Source of the DNA: Spartinivicinus poritis
GTDB lineage: Bacteria; Pseudomonadota; Gammaproteobacteria; Pseudomonadales; Zooshikellaceae
DNA length: 61,925 nucleotides
Direction: 5' to 3'
Assembly: GCF_028858535.1 (NCBI RefSeq)
Contig: NZ_JAPMOU010000033.1
Location: forward strand, 1-61,925
This document shows, one piece after another, positions 1-8,278 of this stretch. The notes under the pieces were generated by a model that made no database searches, was not told the origin of the DNA, and was given only the letters and a program-made list of their open reading frames with translations. Numbering within the stretch: the first letter of the stretch is position 1; each line of letters begins with the position of its first letter. The position numbers and the translations under genes were made by a program.

Positions 1-138
1 TCAAATCCTCTCATAACAGTGGATTATACACATGATGCTGTATTATTGAACCTAGAAATGATTCGCGACTGGTATAATTTATCAAGTTTTGGGCTTTTGC
101 TAATTATCGACTCACCTATTGTAAATATAGCTTATTAA
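1..138 (+). CDS. possible 3' end of a gene cut by the left edge
   Basis: The frame starting at base 1 is open for 45 codons and ends in TAA at 136-138. It reads SNPLITVDYTHDAV... and ends ...DSPIVNIAY, which looks like ordinary protein. The other two forward frames stop within 15 to 35 bases. It would converge on, and overlap by 23 bases, the reverse-strand binding-protein gene that ends at 116. I do not recognise a family, and 45 open codons in A+T-rich DNA can arise by chance, so this is only a possibility. Confidence 0.3.
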   Translation, partial: SNPLITVDYTHDAVLLNLEMIRDWYNLSSFGLLLIIDSPIVNIAY

Positions 139-877
139 TTTTTTCGATAGTACCATCAGAGTACATAGCATTTAAGTTAACATTCAATTTTTCTATTAAC
201 CCTGGTTTATTATCAATCTTTGCAGCTCTAGAGATAATTAAATATGCGCCTCTTGGCTTTCTGACAGGCCGAGGCAAATCAACTACTTGGTCGAGTAATT
301 TGAGTTTTTTTAACTCTAATATTGTTTCGTGATAATTGGTCACAATACCAACAACTCTGTTAGCCATGAGTCTATTAATATTAGCTTGAATATCTACTGC
401 TTCTACAACATTAATTTTACCTGCAACTGCAGCTTGATCAAACACTTCTCCACTAAGAAAGCCGAGGTTTCGACCAATAGTTTTTCCATATAAGTCTTCT
501 ATTTTTTCAAATTTCAGATCACTATTTTTTTTGACAAATACTTTATAGGTACTGTAATGAATAGGCATATCAAGAATATGACCAAACTTTTTTCTTGTTG
601 ATGTTATAAATGCAGAGAACCCACCATCACTTTTTCCTGTTTTTATTTCAAATATTACCCTTTTCCATGGACGAAAACTGATATTGCACTTAATATTGCT
701 ACGTCGACATAGTTCTTTGACTATATCGACATCAATTCCTTTCGCACTATTACCTTCTTGCCAGGTAAATGGAGCAAATTTATCAAGGGTGACTAAATTC
801 AAAGTTTGTTGAGCTAGAGTAAGCCCTGTAAAGATGCTTATATAAACAACACATAGGCTTATGATACATTTCTTCAT
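116..877 (-). CDS. periplasmic substrate-binding protein, SBP_bac_3 family
   Basis: About 253 residues. It starts with a Sec signal peptide (MKKCIISLCVVYISIFTGL..., likely cleaved near LAQQ), followed by a family 3 solute-binding fold: LVTLDKFAPFTW near the start, GIDVDIVKELC in lobe 1 and FRPWKRVIFEI. Proteins of this kind bind amino acids or similar small solutes in the periplasm, or sense them. The frame is open further upstream to 988, but the ATG at 877 places the signal peptide at the N-terminus, so I chose it. No permease or ATPase gene adjoins it, so it may not feed a dedicated transporter. Two similar binding-protein genes lie at 12814 and 16401. The ligand cannot be named. Confidence 0.8.
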   Translation of the reverse strand: MKKCIISLCVVYISIFTGLTLAQQTLNLVTLDKFAPFTWQEGNSAKGIDVDIVKELCRRSNIKCNISFRPWKRVIFEIKTGKSDGGFSAFITSTRKKFGHILDMPIHYSTYKVFVKKNSDLKFEKIEDLYGKTIGRNLGFLSGEVFDQAAVAGKINVVEAVDIQANINRLMANRVVGIVTNYHETILELKKLKLLDQVVDLPRPVRKPRGAYLIISRAAKIDNKPGLIEKLNVNLNAMYSDGTIEKINKLYLQ

Positions 878-988
878 AGGAAAGTTTATAAGTAATACAT
901 TTTTAGTTAATACGTTGGTCATACTAACTTTAGCAGATGCCTTTAAGCTTTTCTTGGAGCTGCATAGGGCTACAGGATATCTGGACAA

Positions 989-1350
989 ATAGTATTCTCT
1001 TATTGGATCCCAACCATAATTGATCAGAAATTAATCGCTTCCAAGCAAATCAAGCATAATGCAACTTGATACTACTATAGCGCACTTCTAAAAATAGACG
1101 CCCAAGGTTCTGGTTTAGCACTCATACCTAAGAGCATAATACGAGTATGCAATGATTGCTTGATAGGTCAATTTCGGCTTATCTGATCTAAATGACACTC
1201 TTTGTGCAAAATATTAACTGAATGACAACAACTTTATCCTACAGCAGACATATATAGCTACTATAATGTGGACTCAAGTCAGAGATATTCTAATTTTGAT
1301 GTAGAAACATGGTAGCAAAAATATCAGTGAAACCACTTAGGTGAAGAGTG
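989..1350. other. intergenic region
   Basis: A 362-base A+T-rich gap between the upstream side of the reverse binding-protein gene and a small forward membrane ORF. It must carry both divergent promoters. I could not pick a convincing -35/-10 pair, and I see no repeat or RNA gene. Confidence 0.4.
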
Positions 1351-1491
1351 ATGGAATTTTATATTAACTTTTTTATTGTATTAACAGCCTTCTTTATCAG
1401 TGTAGTTGTTCCCTCTTTGGGGTTACTCACTTATGCAGGCTATAAACGAAATAAGTACTATCAGGACTATACAAGCAAAACCACACTTTAG
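1351..1491 (+). CDS. small single-span membrane protein, unknown
   Basis: A 46-residue ORF from ATG 1351 to TAG 1489-1491. A strong Shine-Dalgarno sequence, AGGTGAAG (1339-1346), sits at good spacing. The peptide is MEFYINFFIVLTAFF... continuing to VVVPSLGLL, then TYAGYKRNKYYQDYTSKTTL: a short lead, one hydrophobic helix of about 22 residues, and a basic, Tyr-rich cytoplasmic tail (positive-inside). No family is recognised. The ribosome-binding site and the clean topology argue for a real gene. It stands alone between divergent or convergent neighbours. Confidence 0.5.
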   Translation: MEFYINFFIVLTAFFISVVVPSLGLLTYAGYKRNKYYQDYTSKTTL

Positions 1492-1628
1492 TCCCAAATA
1501 TTTCAACAGTGACAATAATTTGAACGAATATTACAAACTATTTCATTATCGTAAGTATACTTTTAGTGATGAATTTAGCAATGCTTAACAAACGTAATTA
1601 TTTATAACGCCGTAATGGGGACTGCTAA

Positions 1629-1985
1629 TTAAATTGAATTCTCTACAAAGCGATAAATAAATTTTTTAGCTAACGGCTGTATTTTTTTAAACTGCAAACC
1701 AATATGATAATCACTTTTTCTTTTTATCACATGTTTCACCTCAGCTATTGCATAAATAATCAGTTGATTATTAAGATGATGCGCTTTAATCATGATGGAT
1801 AATTTTTGCTTTATTTGAAAGGAAACCGATGTGGTTAACAGTACCCCTTGCACAGAAATATTAATAGCCTCCGCAGGTAATGCTTCACCATGATCTGTTC
1901 CTTTAATTGCTGTCTGCCAGTTTATCTCTTTACGGGGATAGGCACGCTGTTCCTGAGATACTGGTACATCTATCAGCTTGGTCAT
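1629..1985 (-). CDS. PilZ-domain protein (c-di-GMP receptor type)
   Basis: 118 residues, about one PilZ domain. The c-di-GMP-binding signature is present: an RxxxR-like element (EQRAYPRKEINW, residues 12-23) and the D/N-x-S-x-x-G element as NISVQG. A beta-barrel pattern follows, ending IGLQFKKIQP. PilZ proteins bind cyclic di-GMP and alter motility, polysaccharide synthesis or secretion through partners. Two proteins elsewhere in the window can make or degrade the signal (5790-7040 and 52227-54314). The gene stands alone and the target is unknown. Confidence 0.8.
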   Translation of the reverse strand: MTKLIDVPVSQEQRAYPRKEINWQTAIKGTDHGEALPAEAINISVQGVLLTTSVSFQIKQKLSIMIKAHHLNNQLIIYAIAEVKHVIKRKSDYHIGLQFKKIQPLAKKFIYRFVENSI

Positions 1986-2147
1986 ACTTAACTGTTATAC
2001 ACTATATACCATTGAGTGGCTCGGTATCTGGCTGTTCATATTGCTTTTCAGCCCATGCTCTTTATATAGATATTACTAATAAAGGGCCATAATACCTACC
2101 CTCAATATCAAAAAGCTAATAATATTAGGCTAGTAATAAAATCTCTT

Positions 2148-2387
2148 TTATAACTGAGTTATTGAAGCCCCTTCAACTAATTTATTCCCATTACTCACAT
2201 CACTACCAGTAATAGCCACTGGCCGACCATCAATCTTAATAAAAGGATGCCCTGTAGTAATCACACTACCATCACTTAGTTTATCGCCAACTCGAGCTAC
2301 AGCCTTACCACTCTCTATATGATTAGGACTCCCCTCAACGATGACATTGCCTTTTGTGTCTTTATCACCAACAAGAGCCCATTTCAT
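2148..2387 (-). CDS. PAAR-domain protein (T6SS spike-tip type)
   Basis: 79 residues from ATG 2387, preceded by GAAGG. A TTG at 2423 would add 12 residues but has no such site. The protein is one PAAR-like domain: ARVGDKLSDGSVI, TGHPFIKIDGRPVAITGS, then NGNKLVEGASITQL. PAAR proteins fold into a small cone that caps the VgrG spike of type VI secretion systems, often carrying or recruiting an effector. This one has no effector extension. There is no vgrG, hcp or other T6SS gene in the window, so it is an orphan adaptor whose partner lies elsewhere. Confidence 0.8.
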   Translation of the reverse strand: MKWALVGDKDTKGNVIVEGSPNHIESGKAVARVGDKLSDGSVITTGHPFIKIDGRPVAITGSDVSNGNKLVEGASITQL

Positions 2388-2790
2388 CTTACTACCCTTC
2401 TTTAATATCTTTGACCATGGCAAGCTTGCTATAAGCTAGTACATTTTGTATTACCTGACTTAAGGGAGTTTCGATAATAGTAGCTTCAAGGATAGCCTTA
2501 ATAATTTACATTTCTTATTAACTAAAGCTTAGCTTATTCACACCCAGCTTGTAGCTAGTCGATTGCTAGTTAATTAACCTCATTATTATCAAGTTTTGAT
2601 TAAGAAACCAATTAATAATAAGGTATTATTTTACAGTCAATTAATACATCAAACCTTGTACTATTACCTACAGAGACAATACTTAGAGACAACCATCAAA
2701 ACAAAAAAATCATAAGCTACAGTTTTTAAAGCTGTAGACTTACTTAGTCCTAAAATACTATATTTCAAAATAGTGTTTACAATTTAATAA
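2388..2790. other. intergenic region
   Basis: About 400 bases of A+T-rich sequence between the PAAR gene and the terminator of the YdcH-like gene. It holds the PAAR promoter and 5' leader on the reverse strand. I see no ORF with a ribosome-binding site, no repeat and no RNA gene. Confidence 0.4.
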
Positions 2791-2820
2791 AAAAAGGTGA
2801 TGCATAAGGCATCACCTTTT
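2791..2820 (-). terminator. rho-independent terminator of the YdcH-like gene
   Basis: The stem AAAAGGTGATGC/GCATCACCTTTT lies 12 bases beyond the stop codon of the gene ending at 2832. Read on the reverse strand, the hairpin is followed by a run of seven T, the expected polarity for that gene. Confidence 0.85.
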
Positions 2821-2831
2821 CAATTGACTCA

Positions 2832-3068
2832 CTAATGGGAAAGCATAGCGTAAATCTGGTCCTTTAATTTCATTCGACGTTTTTTTAATGAAAGATAGTT
2901 TTCATCACTCGTCGGAATGTCTCTCATCATCAAGCCACATAGCTGGTGATCAAGCGTGTGATATTCAGCTGCCATTTTGGCAAAGGTGGGATTTTCATGT
3001 TTTAGTTTATTAATTTGTTCCCGGCATTGAGGGAACTCATCGACTAGGCTGTGTTTATGCCTCAACAT
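2832..3068 (-). CDS. YdcH/DUF465-family small coiled-coil protein
   Basis: 78 residues, highly charged and helical: it begins MLRHKHSLVDEFPQ, continues FAKMAAEYHTLDHQLC and ends LKKRRMKLKDQIYAMLSH. Length and sequence fit the YdcH family of short proteins, whose function is not established. The start is certain because GGGAGGA lies just upstream of ATG 3068. It has its own terminator (2791-2820) and is monocistronic. Confidence 0.85.
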   Translation of the reverse strand: MLRHKHSLVDEFPQCREQINKLKHENPTFAKMAAEYHTLDHQLCGLMMRDIPTSDENYLSLKKRRMKLKDQIYAMLSH

Positions 3069-3510
3069 TGTTTTCCTCCCTATTACTCATCATTAAGTCT
3101 AGTAAGCCGTCGTTTACCACGCCAGCTAATTTTTCAGCTATGTTAACCTTCTCAAACAAACAACATCACTTGCAGCAGACTCAAGGCAACCTTATTAGTG
3201 CCGATTAACCTTTGCCAGCACTTAAGCGATTAACAAACCACAGAACTATGAATAACGGAAATAACCTCACGACTTATTGATGCGAGTCAACTTTCAGTAA
3301 AGCCACTTATGACTCTTGTTTTTTCCATCAAACTATGCTCTGATTAAAGAGGTGGGTGATAGGATATGCATTACACCGTTTCTTATACATCACTCGCTTC
3401 ATGTTTGACAGGCTTGTTTCCTGAACAAGTAACAACTAAGACGCTATTAGACTATTCAATACGTGTTAGGTGTGGTTTAAGTAAGTTATCTAGTGATAAG
3501 TTAAATTGTA
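3069..3510. other. intergenic region with the ilv promoter
   Basis: A 440-base gap between the divergent YdcH-like gene and the ilv leader peptide. It must contain the ilvGM promoter. TTGACA at 3405-3410 is a possible -35 box, but no good -10 box follows at 16-18 bases. An open frame at 3366-3533 is discussed among the rejected items. Confidence 0.35.
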
Positions 3511-3600
3511 ATGAATGCTTTGTTAGCCATTAAAAAAATTATCGTGAAAACACTTGTGGTGATTATTATTATGCACCAACAAGGGGGTTCACGTGGCTAA
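3511..3600 (+). CDS. ilvL: ilv operon leader peptide
   Basis: A 29-codon ORF beginning MNALLAIKKIIV and continuing KTLVVIIIMHQQGGSRG. Twelve of its first 20 codons are Leu, Ile or Val, ending in Val-Val-Ile-Ile-Ile at 3556-3570. This resembles the enterobacterial ilvGMEDA leader peptide in its opening (MxALL) and in the run of branched-chain codons. It sits 88 bases upstream of ilvG and just before an intrinsic terminator, as a transcription-attenuation leader should. No strong Shine-Dalgarno site is visible. A GTG at 3544 in the same frame is an alternative start. Confidence 0.85.
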   Translation: MNALLAIKKIIVKTLVVIIIMHQQGGSRG

Positions 3601-3661
3601 CCAATAACCGAGCTACCGAATACTAAAACCCCCGACTTGAAAAAGCCGGGGGTTTTTTTTT
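3583..3661 (+). promoter_or_regulatory. ilv attenuator: terminator with competing antiterminator pairing
   Basis: Terminator: CCCCCG (3629-3634) pairs with CGGGGG (3647-3652) across a short loop and is followed by nine T. Antiterminator: GGGGGTT (3583-3589), inside the last codons of the leader peptide, is exactly complementary to AACCCCC (3627-3633), which includes the 5' arm of the terminator. A ribosome stalled at the Val/Ile codons (3556-3570) would leave GGGGGTT free to block termination. A ribosome reaching the stop codon (3598-3600) would cover it and let the terminator form. This is the classic attenuation logic, inferred from sequence. Confidence 0.85.
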
Positions 3662-3688
3662 GCAACAACAGTGATGTGAATTGACTCT

Positions 3689-5350
3689 ATGAACGGCGCC
3701 CAGCACATTATTAAAACCCTAGAAACAGCAGGCATCAGCACATTATTTGGCTATCCCGGCGGAGCAATCATGCCCGTTTATGACGCACTCGTTGATAGCA
3801 AACTCAACCATGTTCTCTGTCGCCATGAACAAGGGGCTGCCTTAGCTGCTGATGGCTATGCCAGAAGCACGGGAAAACTAGGTGTTTGTTTAGCGACCTC
3901 CGGGCCAGGGGCTACCAATCTGCTTACGGGTATTGCCAATGCTCACTTAGATTCTATACCCATGCTGGCCATTACTGGGCAGGTTGCCAGTCCATTTATT
4001 GGTACGGATGCCTTTCAAGAAGTGGATATCCTTGGCATGGCTTTGCCTGTGGTTAAGCACAGCTTTCAAGTGCGAGCAGCCAATGAATTACCTTGGATGC
4101 TGAAAGAAGCAATGCAAATCGCAATGTCAGGACGCCCAGGACCTGTATTAATTGATGTACCAAAAGATATTCAACTTGCTGAAATACCTTCTTTAGTAGG
4201 CTTTCCTACAGCAGACTACAGTTTGCCTACAGCCGGCCCTGGTACAATTGAGGAGGCTAACCTACTAATCAAGCAAGCAAAGCGCCCATTACTATACAGT
4301 GGCGGTGGCGTTATGCTGGGTGGTGCAGTAAACGCCTTACGGAAATATGCCCAACAATCTGGTATCCCCTCAGTTAGCACCTTGAAAGGCATTGGTAACC
4401 ACCTACCTGATGACCCTTATTATCTTGGGATGCTCGGCATGCATGGTACCAAAGCAGCTAATTTAGCTGTACAGCAATGTGATTTACTGATTTGTATCGG
4501 TGCTCGTTTTGATGATCGAGTCACAGGTAAACTGGACAGCTTTGCAGCAAAAGCAAAAATAATTCACCTGGATATTGATGCCGCCGAGTTTGGCAAACTT
4601 AAAATACCAGATGTCATTATCCATGGTGAGCTCAATTACAGTTTAAGCCAGTTAACTAATCCTGCTGCAATTGGCAATTGGCAACAATACTGTACAACAC
4701 TGAAGCATCAGCACGCCTTCACTTACCCCAGCAACCCTCCTTCAATTTACGCTCCTCAGTTAATTAATCGCTTATCACAACTCGCAACTGAAAAAACCAT
4801 TATCAGTTGCGATGTTGGCCAGCATCAAATGTGGGTAGCCCAACATTACCAGTTTACTCACCCCCGCCACCATCTTAGCAGCAGTGGCTTAGGCACTATG
4901 GGATACGGCCTTCCCGCTGCAATCGGAGCCCAGTTTGCCAACCCTGATGCCCAAGTGATTAATATTTCTGGTGATGGCTCATTTATGATGAACATCCAAG
5001 AGCTGGCAACCATTATTCGTTATCAGTTGCCCATTAAAATTATCATTATTGATAATCAACGACTGGGTATGGTAAGGCAATGGCAGACTCTATTTTTTAC
5101 TGAAAGATACAGTGAAGTTGATTTATCAGATAACCCTGATTTTGTTAAAGTCGCCCAAGCATTTGGTTTAACAGCCCAATGTATTACCCAAGCAGAAGAT
5201 GTTGAGTCTGCTCTGCAAACCTTGCTCAAAGCAACAACACCTTTTCTTTTACATGTATGTATCAACCCTAAAGACAACGTATGGCCACTAGTCCCCCCTG
5301 GTGTACCTAATGATGAGATGCTGGAGTGTACAAAAAATGAATTATTATGA
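3689..5350 (+). CDS. ilvG: acetolactate synthase II large (catalytic) subunit
   Basis: 553 residues. This ThDP enzyme condenses two pyruvates to acetolactate (Val/Leu pathway), or pyruvate with 2-oxobutyrate (Ile pathway). The N-terminal ThDP domain has FGYPGGAIMPVYD and the catalytic Glu in CRHEQGAA. The middle FAD-binding domain has CIGARFDDRVTGK. The C-terminal domain carries the ThDP/Mg motif GDGSFMMNIQEL...NN-type (here IDNQRLGMVRQWQ). The close match to the IlvG type (MNGAQ..., GTDAFQEVD) and the following small ilvM identify isozyme II. It starts 28 bases after the attenuator T-run and overlaps ilvM by 14 bases. ilvEDA do not follow here. Confidence 0.96.
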   Translation: MNGAQHIIKTLETAGISTLFGYPGGAIMPVYDALVDSKLNHVLCRHEQGAALAADGYARSTGKLGVCLATSGPGATNLLTGIANAHLDSIPMLAITGQVASPFIGTDAFQEVDILGMALPVVKHSFQVRAANELPWMLKEAMQIAMSGRPGPVLIDVPKDIQLAEIPSLVGFPTADYSLPTAGPGTIEEANLLIKQAKRPLLYSGGGVMLGGAVNALRKYAQQSGIPSVSTLKGIGNHLPDDPYYLGMLGMHGTKAANLAVQQCDLLICIGARFDDRVTGKLDSFAAKAKIIHLDIDAAEFGKLKIPDVIIHGELNYSLSQLTNPAAIGNWQQYCTTLKHQHAFTYPSNPPSIYAPQLINRLSQLATEKTIISCDVGQHQMWVAQHYQFTHPRHHLSSSGLGTMGYGLPAAIGAQFANPDAQVINISGDGSFMMNIQELATIIRYQLPIKIIIIDNQRLGMVRQWQTLFFTERYSEVDLSDNPDFVKVAQAFGLTAQCITQAEDVESALQTLLKATTPFLLHVCINPKDNVWPLVPPGVPNDEMLECTKNELL

Positions 5351-5594
5351 GTTACAACTGGTTGCCCGTAACACCCCCGGTTGTCTAGAGCGGATTTTAA
5401 ATACCAGTCGGGTTCGTGGCTTTGAAATAAAACATTTCAACGCCAAGTTACACCCCAGACACAACCATTTTAAAATTGAACTGGCTGTCGCCAGCAACAG
5501 AAGCCAACAACATTTGGTTATGCAACTCGCTAAGCAATATGACATTCGTGAGCTATCTCCTGCCAAGCGAAAATTTGCCGCTATAAAAGCATAA
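5337..5594 (+). CDS. ilvM: acetolactate synthase II small (regulatory) subunit
   Basis: 85 residues: an ACT-type fold starting MNYYELQLVARNTPGCLERI and containing FEIKHFNAKLHP. It is the partner of IlvG, needed for full activity of isozyme II, which is usually insensitive to valine. The ATG at 5337 lies inside the end of ilvG, with GGAG ten bases upstream, giving translational coupling. The frame is open upstream, but earlier starts lie within ilvG. It is the last gene of the transcription unit, and I see no clear terminator downstream. Confidence 0.93.
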   Translation: MNYYELQLVARNTPGCLERILNTSRVRGFEIKHFNAKLHPRHNHFKIELAVASNRSQQHLVMQLAKQYDIRELSPAKRKFAAIKA

Positions 5595-5789
5595 TAAAGA
5601 CTTACCTATTAAAGGCGACATATTTTACGATACTACATCACATACGAATGATTTTTAGATGCGACCATCAAATGCGAAATGCCATGCCCTTATAAATAAG
5701 TGGTGATTGGAGTGATGATAACAAAACCTGGAAATCACTCGTGAAAGGTATATTTTCTTATATGCTTTGTTAAGATTAGCTTGTGATAT

Positions 5790-7040
5790 TTAGTCAATAA
5801 TGAGTAAATTTCGGCCAGCTTGTTTTGCCCGATATAAGCATTTGTCAGCTATCGCCAGCATGTCACTGAGCGAGCTATATGTATTATCTGTTACTCCTAT
5901 ACTTATAGTGAAGCCTATATCGATACCACCAATAGTTAACTTCTGCTCAGCAACCAAACACCGAAAACTGTCTAGTAGTTGCTGACTTTTATCTACATCC
6001 AACCCTTTTAACAAAACGCAAAATTCTTCACCGCCCAATCTAGCTACAATAAATCGTGAAAACTTCTCTTTTAACACATCAGCGACTTTTGTTAATACAT
6101 AGTCTCCAACCTCATGGCCATAACTATCATTGATCTGCTTAAAGTGATCAATATCTAGCATAGCCAAACTCAGTGGCTTATTCTGCTCTACAGCATTTTC
6201 ATAGAGTTTCTCAGCCACCTGAAAGAAGTAGCGTCTGTTAGATAGGCCAGTTAAATAATCACTATTAGCTGCATCCTTCACTGCTTCGAGCAATTCCATT
6301 TCCTCTAGGTTATGCATTAACCTACAGTGTAACTCTTCATGATAAAAAGGTTTACGTAAAAAATCATTTGCGCCGTTTTTAATAAACTTAGCCGATAAGG
6401 CTCCACTACCCTCAGCAGACAAACCAATAATAATTAAGTTTTTATTATTCTGCTTATGCCGAATATTTTTTACTAGCTCATAGCCATTCATATTAGGCAT
6501 ATTATAATCGACAATCATCAATCGAATATCGGGTTGCTGCTGCAACATAGCTAAAGCTTCAATACCATCCTCTGCTTCCAATACTTGATAGAGATGCTGC
6601 TTTAAAGTTTTTCTAATAAAAGCACGGGTAGATTTTGAGTCATCCACTACAAGTACTTTAATAAACTGATTTTTTTGCAAACGCAAAATTAACTTAATAA
6701 CATACTCATAAGAATAACGACTTTCTTTAAGTACATAATCAACAACCCCCTTATCTAACAGGGCTTCCCGCTTCTTATCATTATAAGAACCTGATAACAC
6801 AATACAGGGAACATTCGCTGCAAGCACTTTATTAACCACTTCACCATTTGGCGCATCCGGTAAATTCAAGTCCACCACAGCTACTAAATAAGAACTATCT
6901 GACTGGTTCAGATATGACTCAGCTTCACTTAATGTTGCCGCAAATAATGGGGACAAATCTTGCTTCGCTTCAAATAAATGCTTAAGCACCTTTAAAACCA
7001 TTGGGCTATCTTCAACAATTAGTACTGCACTCCCCTTCAT
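5790..7040 (-). CDS. response regulator with two REC domains and a GGDEF diguanylate cyclase
   Basis: 416 residues from ATG 7040, which has GGAAG upstream. The first receiver domain covers about residues 4-120 (VEDSP, phosphoacceptor Asp about 57 in DLNLPD). The second covers 127-245 (VVDDS, Asp about 178 in DYNMPN, then LRKPF). The C-terminal cyclase has LDIDHFKQIND and an intact GGEEF at about 336-340, so it should make cyclic di-GMP. The inhibitory RxxD site ahead of GGEEF is absent (FSRF), so product inhibition at that site is unlikely. The first receiver ends with KES where a KP pair is usual. It is monocistronic, with no histidine kinase next to it. Confidence 0.9.
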   Translation of the reverse strand: MKGSAVLIVEDSPMVLKVLKHLFEAKQDLSPLFAATLSEAESYLNQSDSSYLVAVVDLNLPDAPNGEVVNKVLAANVPCIVLSGSYNDKKREALLDKGVVDYVLKESRYSYEYVIKLILRLQKNQFIKVLVVDDSKSTRAFIRKTLKQHLYQVLEAEDGIEALAMLQQQPDIRLMIVDYNMPNMNGYELVKNIRHKQNNKNLIIIGLSAEGSGALSAKFIKNGANDFLRKPFYHEELHCRLMHNLEEMELLEAVKDAANSDYLTGLSNRRYFFQVAEKLYENAVEQNKPLSLAMLDIDHFKQINDSYGHEVGDYVLTKVADVLKEKFSRFIVARLGGEEFCVLLKGLDVDKSQQLLDSFRCLVAEQKLTIGGIDIGFTISIGVTDNTYSSLSDMLAIADKCLYRAKQAGRNLLIID

Positions 7041-7192
7041 ACAGGCTTCCACTAGTAAAAGGCAGATTTATATACCACTATTTATATACAGCTACAGTGC
7101 AATGAGTCATTGAACCTTTTCATGACGGCTAGATAACAGTCATATTAGCTTAATAGTAGAGTATAGCAGTGTATCTCTTCAGCTAGAGTTAA

Positions 7193-8278
7193 CTAAGCTT
7201 TTCCTGTCACTCGCATCCAAGATTTACGGGAAAGATGATTTAACAGCAATAAAGGAGGCATTTTCAGCCAATGGGAGCGTAAATAGAGCAACTGGCTTGC
7301 AACCTGTTTTCGTATTCGTTTTTGGCCTCTAGCCAAAGGCAACATAGCCTCTGGCATTGCCCAGCATTTAATACGCTGGAAAATACTGGTTGAACATTTG
7401 GGAAGCCTTGTCATCAGCTGCTCATTAACTGGAGTAGCAAAAAACTGCTCCAACAACCACAAAATATCAGCTAGTGGCAGCGTTACACCGAGCTTTAAAG
7501 CCCTCTCCTGCAGTTGCAGCCAAAAATCAGGAACATGCTTCTCCCCATAACGCAGTAGTTGATCAATATCGTATAAATCTCTAACTCGATTATGGTAATC
7601 CGCGTCATAGCCCAAATGCACGATGGTATGCAACACCATATCAGGCAAACACAAGGTGTTTAATCCTGGCTCAGCCAACGGAATAGATGCGGTTAGCAAT
7701 AAAGATGGATCCGGGTTTAAACGACTGGTGCGGGGTAAAATTCGGTGATGAATATCAACATCATACAGCCGTTCACGATGACGATAAGGCGGCAGTTCAT
7801 GCATCCACTGATGGTAGTATGCCTTATCATAGTCATTTTGCTTCGCACACTCCCAGCCATTGTCGATTAACAAGGTTTCGATTGTGGGCAAGTCAGCCTC
7901 ATCAAATAATAAGTCAACATCTGCTAATAGCCGCCCTTCACTAACAGGAATTTTGTGATATAGGTATGCAGCTCCTTTTAACAGAGTCATTTGATAGCCA
8001 GCAGGATAGAGTACTCGCCTGAGCCGATTGATTTCCCAACGAGCATTACGTTGTAAGTATTGAGCAAATTGCAAAGCATCTTGGCACTGGCCTTGAACAG
8101 CTTCAGGTAGTTGTTGCCAAATCTGCTGTTGTTGAAAACTATTGGCTAAGGTAGCTAACATACCGGCTTGCTTAGCTTGAAAAAGTAAAACGTTCCACTG
8201 CTCTACTGAAAACTGGACTACAGTTGATGGTTGCTTTAATACCGTCAATAAATAGTGACTTTCAATCTGCTGTTTCAT
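7193..8278 (-). CDS. nucleotidyltransferase-family protein of the HprK-related cassette
   Basis: 361 residues from ATG 8278, which has GAGTGG upstream. The frame is open to 8371, inside the kinase gene. The fold is of the NTP_transf_5 type: LLKGAAYLYHKI followed by GRLLADVDLLFD, where the two Asp would bind metal, and a later YDVDIHHRILP that could supply a third acidic residue. Nucleotidyltransferases of this family accompany HprK-like kinases in some peptide-modification clusters, but their reaction is mostly unknown. It is the last gene of the four-gene unit and overlaps the kinase gene by 17 bases. What is transferred, and to what, cannot be told from sequence. Confidence 0.75.
   Translation of the reverse strand: MKQQIESHYLLTVLKQPSTVVQFSVEQWNVLLFQAKQAGMLATLANSFQQQQIWQQLPEAVQGQCQDALQFAQYLQRNARWEINRLRRVLYPAGYQMTLLKGAAYLYHKIPVSEGRLLADVDLLFDEADLPTIETLLIDNGWECAKQNDYDKAYYHQWMHELPPYRHRERLYDVDIHHRILPRTSRLNPDPSLLLTASIPLAEPGLNTLCLPDMVLHTIVHLGYDADYHNRVRDLYDIDQLLRYGEKHVPDFWLQLQERALKLGVTLPLADILWLLEQFFATPVNEQLMTRLPKCSTSIFQRIKCWAMPEAMLPLARGQKRIRKQVASQLLYLRSHWLKMPPLLLLNHLSRKSWMRVTGKA

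Noticed and set aside
3366..3533. 55-codon open frame upstream of the ilv leader, with AGG near its ATG
   Set aside because: It overlaps the leader peptide, resembles no family and has a composition like random sequence. The ilv leader explains the region better.
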